Part shown: positions 23,991 through 31,182 of the stretch, one piece after another
Position numbering within the stretch: position 1 is the stretch's first letter
Layout of the letters: every line of letters starts with the position of its first letter
DNA from: Spirochaetota bacterium
GTDB taxonomy: Bacteria; Spirochaetota; Spirochaetia; Treponematales; Treponemataceae
Assembly: GCA_023398165.1 (NCBI GenBank)
Contig: JAEWSQ010000019.1
Location: 1 to 48,421, forward strand
Length of the DNA stretch: 48,421 bases
Direction: 5' to 3'
Translations under genes and position numbers: made by a program
The notes under the pieces: model-generated
The model's database searches: none
What the model saw: the letters and a program-made list of their open reading frames with translations, nothing else
Told to the model about the DNA's origin: nothing

Positions 23991-26135
23991 ATGAATGAAA
24001 TACGTGTTTTCCCGGGGAAGCCTCTTCCGCATGGAGCTTCAATAGTAAAAGACGGCGTGAATTTCAGTGTATTCAGCCGGAATGCCGAAAAAATCTGGCT
24101 CGATATTTTTGAAAATTCCCGTGATGCAAAACCGGTTCATTCATTTGCCCTCGATTCAGCCCAGCATAGAACAGGTGATGTATGGCACATAATGCTCAAG
24201 GGTTTGGGCGCCGGTGCACTGTATGTATACAGGGTTGAAGGTCCTTTCGAACCTCATAACGGACACCGTTTTAACAAAAATAATTATCTTTTGGATCCTT
24301 ATGCAAAGGAAATCACCGACTGTTCGCTTTTCAAAAACCTCCCGCCTGATTATACCGTTCCTGTGGATTCTGTAGACATTCGTTTAGGTAAAATACCGTC
24401 TGCTGAGTTTTTCCCGAAATGCGTTGTTATTGATGATGACGAATTTGACTGGCAGGGAGACCTGTGCCTGAATCATCCGCTTAGGATGAGCATAATTTAT
24501 GAAACCCATCTTAAAGGATTAACCGCTAACAAAAATTCATCTGTATCTCATCCGGGAACTTACCGCGGGATGATTGAGAAAATTCCTTATTTGAAGGAAT
24601 TGGGGATAACGAGTGTAGAGCTCCTTCCCATTCAGGAATTCGATGAATATGAAAACACCAATATAAATCCCAAGACAGGGGAGCGCCTGAAGAATTACTG
24701 GGGCTACAGCACTATCTCTTTTTTCGCACCGAAAGTCTCGTATTCGAGTGATCGAAAACCTGGAAGCGCCGTACATGAGTTTAAAGAAATGGTACGTGAA
24801 ATGCACCGGAACGGGCTTGAAGTAATTCTCGATATCGTTTTTAACCACACCGCCGAGGGAAACGAAAAAGGCGTGACGATTAATTTCCGGGGTTTTGATA
24901 ATTCAATTTACTATATTTTGGAAAAGGATAACAAACAGTACTATACCAATTATTCGGGCTGCGGCAATACGTTCAACTGCAATCATCCTGTTGTCAGGAC
25001 GTTTATTATAGACTGTCTCCGCTACTGGGTATGCGAGATGCATGTTGACGGTTTCCGCTTTGATTTAGGTTCTATTTTAGGGCGCGATCAAAACGGAAAG
25101 CTCATGGAAAACCCTCCTATGCTCGAGCGGATTGCAGAAGATCCCGTGCTCCGCCACACGAAAATAATCGCAGAAGCCTGGGATGCAGGAGGCGCGTATC
25201 AGGTAGGGTGGTTCCCCGGAGGCAGGTGGGCTGAGTGGAATGACCGTTTCCGGGATGACATCAGGCGGTTTTGGAGAGGTGATGATTACTGTGCCTCATC
25301 AGCGGCAACAAGGGTTACAGGCAGCTCAGACTTGTACTTCAGAGACGGCAGAAAACCGTTCCATTCTGTCAATTTCTTAACGAGTCATGACGGATTCACC
25401 TTAAATGATCTTGTTTCGTATAATGGAAAGCATAATGAAGAAAACGGCGAGCATAATAAAGACGGAAGCGATCACAATGTAAGCTTCAATTACGGGTTTG
25501 AAGGCCCGACAGTAAACAAGAAAATTGAAAAATTACGCATACAGCAGATAAAGAATATGATGCTGACACTTCTTCTTTCCCAGGGAACTCCTATGCTTCT
25601 CTCCGGGGACGAAATGAGAAGAACACAAAACGGAAACAACAACGCCTACTGTCAGGATAATGAGATGACCTGGATGGACTGGTCTCTTAAGGATAAAAAC
25701 AGCGAACTCTTCCGGTTTGTCAAAATGGCAATAGACTTCCGTCTGAGGCACCCTGCATTCCGGCGTCCTGAATTTTTTGCAGGCCAGGATCATTCCTACA
25801 ATACCCTCCCCGATATTTTCTGGTACGATGAGGAAGGAAAGGCTCCCGACTGGTCTAAACTTAATCATTTTATTGCATTTTATATAGATGGAAGTCATGC
25901 AGAAATTTTTACAGATATTGACGATAATGATTTTTATGTCATGTATAATACATCTTCCAAAGATAAGACGGTAATAATTCCTCCCGCTTTGGGGAAAAAG
26001 CAATGGTACAGGGCTGCCGATACTTCCGCTTCTTTTCCCTTGGATTTTCTCAATGCCGGCGAGGAGGAAATTGTTCTTCCTCAAAACAGATATATTCTAT
26101 GCGCCAGAAGTATGGCTGTGCTGCTTTCAAAATAA
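23991..26135 (+). CDS. glgX: Glycogen debranching enzyme, isoamylase type
   Basis: A 714-residue GH13 enzyme with an N-terminal CBM48 domain (about 1-110), a catalytic barrel and a short C-terminal beta domain. The triad is visible: D358 in DGFRFDLGS, E395 in IIAEAWDAGG and D467 in LTSHDGFTLNDL. It cleaves alpha-1,6 branches of glycogen or limit dextrin in the cytoplasm. The next gene is glycogen phosphorylase, which makes the substrate limit dextrins, so the pair forms a glycogen-breakdown unit. The conserved N-terminus (IRVFPGKPLPHGA) supports the start at 23991 rather than 23964. Confidence 0.95.
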   Translation: MNEIRVFPGKPLPHGASIVKDGVNFSVFSRNAEKIWLDIFENSRDAKPVHSFALDSAQHRTGDVWHIMLKGLGAGALYVYRVEGPFEPHNGHRFNKNNYLLDPYAKEITDCSLFKNLPPDYTVPVDSVDIRLGKIPSAEFFPKCVVIDDDEFDWQGDLCLNHPLRMSIIYETHLKGLTANKNSSVSHPGTYRGMIEKIPYLKELGITSVELLPIQEFDEYENTNINPKTGERLKNYWGYSTISFFAPKVSYSSDRKPGSAVHEFKEMVREMHRNGLEVILDIVFNHTAEGNEKGVTINFRGFDNSIYYILEKDNKQYYTNYSGCGNTFNCNHPVVRTFIIDCLRYWVCEMHVDGFRFDLGSILGRDQNGKLMENPPMLERIAEDPVLRHTKIIAEAWDAGGAYQVGWFPGGRWAEWNDRFRDDIRRFWRGDDYCASSAATRVTGSSDLYFRDGRKPFHSVNFLTSHDGFTLNDLVSYNGKHNEENGEHNKDGSDHNVSFNYGFEGPTVNKKIEKLRIQQIKNMMLTLLLSQGTPMLLSGDEMRRTQNGNNNAYCQDNEMTWMDWSLKDKNSELFRFVKMAIDFRLRHPAFRRPEFFAGQDHSYNTLPDIFWYDEEGKAPDWSKLNHFIAFYIDGSHAEIFTDIDDNDFYVMYNTSSKDKTVIIPPALGKKQWYRAADTSASFPLDFLNAGEEEIVLPQNRYILCARSMAVLLSK

Positions 26136-26141
26136 AACCAT

Positions 26142-26209
26142 CTCCTGTCTGACTTTACTTGACAGCACGTTTTATCCTGTTTATTATAAACCTGAGTTTT
26201 AGACAGGAG
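26142..26209 (+). promoter_or_regulatory. glgP promoter and inverted repeat covering the ribosome binding site
   Basis: Promoter: TTGACA (26159-26164), 17 bases, TATTAT (26182-26187). An inverted repeat CTCCTGTCT (26142-26150) and AGACAGGAG (26201-26209) spans the promoter, and its right arm contains the glgP Shine-Dalgarno AGGAG. Only transcripts reading through from glgX would contain both arms and could mask the ribosome binding site; transcripts from the local promoter would lack the left arm. Confidence 0.65.
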
Positions 26210-26214
26210 TTCTC

Positions 26215-28662
26215 ATGAAATTTGACAAACAGAGATTTAAGGATAATTTAACGGCACGTTTAAAGCGGCAGTACGGCAAGGATATTACACAGGCGAATAA
26301 ACATGATTTATTTGATGCCGTTTCCGCATCCGCTCTTGAGTTCATTATGGATAACTGGATGAAAACAAGGCGTGAATATGAGAAAAAGCCGGTCCGCAAG
26401 ATGTTCTATCTTTCTGCTGAATTCCTGATGGGCAGAGCAATGAGCAATAATTTAATAAATACTCAGATTATGGACAGCGTTGACGAGGTTCTTAAAGAAA
26501 TGAATATAGAGTATACGTCCATAGAGGATCAGGAACCCGACGCCGGTCTTGGAAACGGAGGTCTGGGACGTCTAGCCGCATGCTTCCTTGATTCTCTTGC
26601 AACGCTCGATTATCCCGGGCACGGATACGGTATACGGTATGAGTACGGAATGTTTGAGCAGAAAATACAAAACGGATATCAGATGGAGTATCCGGATAAC
26701 TGGTTAAAACACCGTGATCCGTGGGAAATAAAGAGATCGGATCTTGCTGTGGAGGTCCATTTCGGCGGAACAATTGCTTCGAAACGGGGGCCTGCAGGGC
26801 GTGATGTTTTTTACACCGAACATACAGAGGTTGTTACAGCAACACCGTATGATATGCCTATTGTCGGTTACGGCACAAACACCGTAAATACGCTGCGGTT
26901 ATGGCAGGCGACATCTCCCGACGGTTTTGATCTGCAGCTCTTTAACGATATGCAGTATCACCGGGCTGTAGAACGCCAGAATGACGCAGAAAACATAAGC
27001 CGCGTTCTTTATCCCAATGACAACGGCCCCTCCGGAAAGGCTCTCAGATTAAAACAGCAGTACTTCTTTTCGTCCGCCAGTCTTCAGGATTTATTGAATC
27101 ATTTTGTCAGCGACTTCGGAACAAACTTCTCAAAATTCTCCGAGTTTCATGCAATACAGCTGAATGATACCCATCCTGTTGTTGCAATTCCCGAAATGAT
27201 GAGAATTCTCATGGATGAATACTATCTGGGCTGGGAGGAAGCATGGGAAGTGGTGACAAAGACATTCGCCTATACCAACCACACAATTTTGGCCGAGGCG
27301 CTTGAAAAATGGCCGATTCCGATTTTCCAGGGACTGCTGCCGAGAGTGTATCAGATTGTCGATGAGATAAACCGCCGCTTTACCATAGAGCTCCGCGAGG
27401 CGTATCCCAACGATTACGAAAAACAGAACAGAATGGCAATAATTTCGAACGGAATGATTCACATGGCGCATCTTGCAATTCATGCGTGTTTCAGCGTAAA
27501 CGGTGTTGCAGCTCTTCATACTGAGCTTTTAAAAACGCAGGAATTAAAGGACTGGGCAGATTTTTATCCGGCGAAATTTAACAACAAAACAAACGGCGTA
27601 ACACAGCGAAGATGGCTTTTATGCGCAAACCCGCTGTTATCAGATTTTATTACTGCACGAATAGGCAGCGGCTGGGAAAAGGATTTATCCAAACTAAGAT
27701 CTCTGGAAAAATTTGCAGACGATGAACAAACCCTTAAGGAACTTATTGCTATTAAACAGAAGAATAAGGAAAACCTTGCAGAATACTTAAAAATAACACA
27801 GAATGAATTTCTTGATCCCCATTCAATTTTTGATGTTCAGGTTAAACGTCTTCATGAGTATAAACGGCAGCTTCTTAATGTCCTTCATATAATGTACCTG
27901 TATAATAAACTGCTTGAAGACAGCGATTTTAATCCTCCCGCACGAACCTATATTTTCGGGGCAAAGGCTGCATCCGGCTACCGCAGGGCAAAATCAATTA
28001 TTAAACTGATAAACACAGTGGCCGAGCGTATAAATAACGACAGGCGGGTACGGGGAAAGCTCCGCGTCATCTTTGTTGAAAATTACCGTGTAAGTCTTGC
28101 GGAAAAACTTTTTCCGGCTTCCGATGTTTCCGAGCAGATATCAACAGCAGGAAAAGAAGCAAGCGGTACCGGAAATATGAAGTTTATGATAAACGGCGCA
28201 TTGACACTTGGAACTCTTGACGGAGCCAATATTGAAATTGTAGAAGAGGCGGGAGAGGAAAATGCATTTATCTTCGGACTCACCGCAGATGAAATACTGA
28301 AAATTGAGAAAGAACACTCGTATTTCCCTCAAAAGTATCTTGACCGGAACCCGGAACTTGCAAAAGTGGTTAATCAGCTTGTGGACGGCACCTATGATCC
28401 GTCTCATCAGTTATTCAAGGAACTTCACGATTCATTAGTTTACGGCGTTGAAGGACAGAGACCCGATGTCTACTATGTCCTTGCAGATTTTGACGCATAC
28501 GCGGAGGCGCAGGAACGGGTTGCCCAATCCTACACAAACCAAAAGGAATGGGCAAAAAAGGTTCTATTAAACATTGCACGTTCCGGGAAATTCTCTTCCG
28601 ACCGCACTATTGAGGATTATGTCAGGGATATTTGGAAGATTGAGAGAGTTATTGTAGAATAA
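26215..28662 (+). CDS. glgP: Glycogen/alpha-glucan phosphorylase
   Basis: An 815-residue GT35 phosphorylase of normal length. It removes glucose-1-phosphate from the non-reducing ends of glycogen with inorganic phosphate. GLGNGGLGRLAACFLDS lies near residue 110; EASGTGNMKFMINGALTLGT carries the PLP lysine at K656. No N-terminal regulatory extension of the eukaryotic kind is seen. The ATG follows AGGAG at five bases. Its own strong promoter lies in the 79-base gap after glgX. Confidence 0.97.
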   Translation: MKFDKQRFKDNLTARLKRQYGKDITQANKHDLFDAVSASALEFIMDNWMKTRREYEKKPVRKMFYLSAEFLMGRAMSNNLINTQIMDSVDEVLKEMNIEYTSIEDQEPDAGLGNGGLGRLAACFLDSLATLDYPGHGYGIRYEYGMFEQKIQNGYQMEYPDNWLKHRDPWEIKRSDLAVEVHFGGTIASKRGPAGRDVFYTEHTEVVTATPYDMPIVGYGTNTVNTLRLWQATSPDGFDLQLFNDMQYHRAVERQNDAENISRVLYPNDNGPSGKALRLKQQYFFSSASLQDLLNHFVSDFGTNFSKFSEFHAIQLNDTHPVVAIPEMMRILMDEYYLGWEEAWEVVTKTFAYTNHTILAEALEKWPIPIFQGLLPRVYQIVDEINRRFTIELREAYPNDYEKQNRMAIISNGMIHMAHLAIHACFSVNGVAALHTELLKTQELKDWADFYPAKFNNKTNGVTQRRWLLCANPLLSDFITARIGSGWEKDLSKLRSLEKFADDEQTLKELIAIKQKNKENLAEYLKITQNEFLDPHSIFDVQVKRLHEYKRQLLNVLHIMYLYNKLLEDSDFNPPARTYIFGAKAASGYRRAKSIIKLINTVAERINNDRRVRGKLRVIFVENYRVSLAEKLFPASDVSEQISTAGKEASGTGNMKFMINGALTLGTLDGANIEIVEEAGEENAFIFGLTADEILKIEKEHSYFPQKYLDRNPELAKVVNQLVDGTYDPSHQLFKELHDSLVYGVEGQRPDVYYVLADFDAYAEAQERVAQSYTNQKEWAKKVLLNIARSGKFSSDRTIEDYVRDIWKIERVIVE

Positions 28663-28674
28663 GGCTCTTTTTCT

Positions 28675-28703
28675 TTGACAAGAACTCCGTTTCTATGTAA
28701 CAA
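28675..28703 (+). promoter_or_regulatory. Promoter of the radical SAM gene pair
   Basis: TTGACA (28675-28680), 17-base spacer, TAACAA (28698-28703, followed by T). Predicted start near 28711. It lies inside the hairpin that appears to terminate glgP. Confidence 0.65.
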
Positions 28704-28727
28704 TAGGGACGGAGTTTTATTTATTTT
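28683..28727 (+). terminator. glgP terminator overlapping the next promoter
   Basis: AACTCCGT (28683-28690) pairs with ACGGAGTT (28709-28716), followed by a T-rich tail. The -10 box of the next promoter lies in the loop, so the same 40 bases would stop one transcript and start the next. Confidence 0.6.
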
Positions 28728-28729
28728 AT

Positions 28730-29632
28730 ATGAGAGTATCAAGTTTTTTTTATTTTTTTAAGTTTGCCGTAAAAACAATGGTTTTCAAACAGAGAAAACC
28801 GATTCTTGGAACAATAATTGTCACGGATAAATGCAATCTTTCCTGTAAACACTGTGCTGTCAACAATATAACAGGGGTAATAAATCCCTACCCGAATATA
28901 CAGAACGAGATGAAAATGCTTTATGATATGGGGGTCAGGATTCTTTTTTTCTGCGGAGGGGAAACCTTCATGTGGAATGACGGCGGTAAAACATTGAGAG
29001 ACCTTGTTATTGAAGCGAAATCCATGGGGTTTTTAGACGTTGTCGTTGTCACGAACGGCACATTTCCCATTGATTTACCCGAAGCCGACCTCATTCTCTT
29101 GAGTATGGACGGCGGAAAAGAAAAACATAATGCCATAAGAGGCGACACGCATGACCTCATAATGCGCAACATACGCAACGCTACAGCGCAAAATATCTGT
29201 CTGTATATGGCAATTAATACTATTAATATTGATGATATTGAAACAGTTACAACGATTGCGCGTGATGAGAAAAATATACGTGCAGTATCGTTTAATCTTC
29301 ATACACCATATAAGGGAACAGAAAACTTACTGCTTACAAGAGATCAAAAAGAAAAAGCGGTGAAGACCATAGGGCGTCTTATTGATGAAGGCTACCCTGT
29401 GTTTAATTTAAAATCCGCACTTCCATATATTGCGGCAAATAAATTTCCAACGCCGTGTTATCAGTGTGTGGTGGTGGAAAACGGCAAAGTTTTTACCTGC
29501 GGACGCTGTATTGAAGAAAAGGGGCTTTGCGAACAGTGCGGTTACCTTTTTGTCGGAGAATACACGCTCATGTTCAACGGCAGATTGAACGTTGCATTTG
29601 ACATGCTCAAGACATATTTAAAATATATATAG
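28730..29632 (+). CDS. Radical SAM protein with three C-terminal CxxC motifs
   Basis: A 300-residue radical SAM enzyme. C35-x3-C39-x2-C42 (CNLSCKHC) binds the catalytic 4Fe-4S cluster and AdoMet; FFCGGE at about 74-79 is the GGE motif. The C-terminus has six cysteines as three CxxC pairs (C243/C246, C257/C260, C267/C270), suggesting an auxiliary iron-sulphur cluster of SPASM or twitch kind, although the spacing is not a standard match. An N-terminal hydrophobic, phenylalanine-rich stretch may touch the membrane. No Shine-Dalgarno lies close to the ATG. The substrate is unknown. It is followed after nine bases by a second radical SAM gene. Confidence 0.85.
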   Translation: MRVSSFFYFFKFAVKTMVFKQRKPILGTIIVTDKCNLSCKHCAVNNITGVINPYPNIQNEMKMLYDMGVRILFFCGGETFMWNDGGKTLRDLVIEAKSMGFLDVVVVTNGTFPIDLPEADLILLSMDGGKEKHNAIRGDTHDLIMRNIRNATAQNICLYMAINTINIDDIETVTTIARDEKNIRAVSFNLHTPYKGTENLLLTRDQKEKAVKTIGRLIDEGYPVFNLKSALPYIAANKFPTPCYQCVVVENGKVFTCGRCIEEKGLCEQCGYLFVGEYTLMFNGRLNVAFDMLKTYLKYI

Positions 29633-29640
29633 GATTTTTT

Positions 29641-30963
29641 ATGATATTGACATCGTTCCTTCGGACTGTACTTACCCGCTCGCCAAAACCCTTCGTGTTT
29701 GAAGGCATAGGGGAAGCAGAAGCGGAAAAGCCTCTGAAATATATTGAAGAAAAAAATCTGGGTCTTTACGTTCATATACCATTCTGCAGATCCATATGCT
29801 CATTCTGTCCGTACTGCAAAGTTCTGTATGACGAAAAGACGGCAGAGGAGTATGTAGATGCCTTATTGAAAGAAATTGATATTATCGGCTCCGAGCTTGT
29901 ACAAACCAGTAAGGGAAAAGATAATTCTTTTGAAAAGAAGAAAACAACAAGTCTTTATTTCGGCGGAGGATCGCCGGCGCTTTTAGCAGATTCACTTGGA
30001 AAAATTATAACTGCATTAAAAAAATATTTTATTATTGAAGAAGGAATCGGAATAGAGCTCCATCCGTCCGATATTACTTCTCCGATTCTTTCTCTTTTAA
30101 AAGATGCGGGCGTGACCATGATCAGCACCGGTATTCAGTCTTTTAATGACAAGTGTCTTGAAACTTTAGGCAGGAAGAGCTCTGATTACGATTCTCTTTT
30201 TTCATTATTACGCTCTGCAAAGTTTGATGTAATCGATGTTGACTTAATTTTTGCCATACCGGGTCAGACAATAGAGATCCTGCAGTCTGATATTTTAAAG
30301 GCTTTTGAACTTGGGGCCACGCAGATATCGACATATCCTTTTATCGATTTTACGTATGCTAATAATAAACAAAAGCCGCTTAAGGAAAAGTATAAAAAGG
30401 AAATGCTTTATGCAATTGCCTCGTTTTGCCGGGAAGAAAATTTAATTAGAACATCGGTATGGACCTTTGCAAAAAAAGGAACACAGAAGTATTCATCAAT
30501 AACGAGGGACAGCTTTTTAGGTTTCGGAGTTTCGGCGACGAGTCTACTAAAAACACAGTTCAAGCTAAATACCTTTTCGATTACGGAATACTGCAAAAGA
30601 CTTGCCTTGGGTATAAAGCCTTCCTCGCTCAGTGTTGCGTTTACGTTTTTTCAGCGTGCGGTATACTACCTCTTTTGGAGCGCGTATGGAATGAAAATTG
30701 ATGAAAAGGCATTTTCCTCTTTTTTTGAGAAAAGTCTCCGCTCAATGTACGGCTTTGAAATGGCACTTGCACAATTTCTTGGTTTAGTAAGTGTTGAGAA
30801 AAAGACTGGTGAAGACAACAATCCTTATAGAATTTATACACTCACTGACCGCGGTGCATATTACTACCATTTTATTGAACAGCAGTACACAACTTCCTAC
30901 ATAGATAAGATGTGGAGCATCAGCCGCGTAGAAAGCTGGCCTGAAAAAATAATTCTCAGGTAA
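29641..30963 (+). CDS. HemN/HemW-like radical SAM protein
   Basis: A 440-residue radical SAM protein of the coproporphyrinogen oxidase-like superfamily. YVHIPFC begins the cluster motif C49-x3-C53-x2-C56-x2-C59; true HemN has the fourth cysteine one residue closer (CxxxCxxCxC). GGGSP and STGIQSFND match the HemN GGGTP and GxQSF motifs, and the C-terminus has a HemW-like winged domain. No other haem gene is in the window, so haem synthesis is unlikely; haem handling, methylation or a joint reaction with the preceding radical SAM protein are possible. AGGA lies six bases before the ATG. Confidence 0.85.
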   Translation: MILTSFLRTVLTRSPKPFVFEGIGEAEAEKPLKYIEEKNLGLYVHIPFCRSICSFCPYCKVLYDEKTAEEYVDALLKEIDIIGSELVQTSKGKDNSFEKKKTTSLYFGGGSPALLADSLGKIITALKKYFIIEEGIGIELHPSDITSPILSLLKDAGVTMISTGIQSFNDKCLETLGRKSSDYDSLFSLLRSAKFDVIDVDLIFAIPGQTIEILQSDILKAFELGATQISTYPFIDFTYANNKQKPLKEKYKKEMLYAIASFCREENLIRTSVWTFAKKGTQKYSSITRDSFLGFGVSATSLLKTQFKLNTFSITEYCKRLALGIKPSSLSVAFTFFQRAVYYLFWSAYGMKIDEKAFSSFFEKSLRSMYGFEMALAQFLGLVSVEKKTGEDNNPYRIYTLTDRGAYYYHFIEQQYTTSYIDKMWSISRVESWPEKIILR

Positions 30964-31018
30964 AGCAGCAGGGAATAGGTTGTAACCACATACCAGTTCA
31001 TCTGTGATTATAAAGAAA

Positions 31019-31044
31019 GGCTGCCCGGAGTAAACCGGACAGCC
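31019..31044 (-). terminator. Terminator of adhE
   Basis: A ten-pair stem with one mismatch (GGCTGTCCGG and CCGGGCAGCC on the minus strand) followed by TTTCTTT. It lies in the convergent spacer and may also slow transcripts from the radical SAM operon. The arm 'ggacagcctct' is shared with the hairpin at 36866-36893. Confidence 0.6.
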
Positions 31045-31108
31045 TCTGGAGGTTGTCATTTCTCTGAAGATCAGCAGGGATGCCCCCAAATGTGGTCATG
31101 TAGACCGG

Positions 31109-31178
31109 CGAGTTTTTGCCTGAGCTTGCGGAGGGCAAAACACTCGAGACGTTAGGTGTACTGGGAAGTACACCTAAC
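31109..31178 (+). repeat. Double-hairpin repeat B, copy 2
   Basis: First hairpin: CGAGTTTTTGCC (31109-31120) with GGCAAAACACTCG (31134-31146). Second: GTTAGGTGTAC (31151-31161) with GTACACCTAAC (31168-31178), a perfect 11-bp stem. Same order and sequence words as 1995-2052. Directly follows the adhE stop codon on the minus strand. Confidence 0.75.
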
Positions 31179-31182
31179 GACC

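Noticed and set aside
29641..30963. Annotation as oxygen-independent coproporphyrinogen oxidase (hemN)
   Set aside because: The cysteine spacing is CxxxCxxCxxC rather than CxxxCxxCxC and no haem pathway gene is nearby, so only a HemN/HemW-like label is justified.
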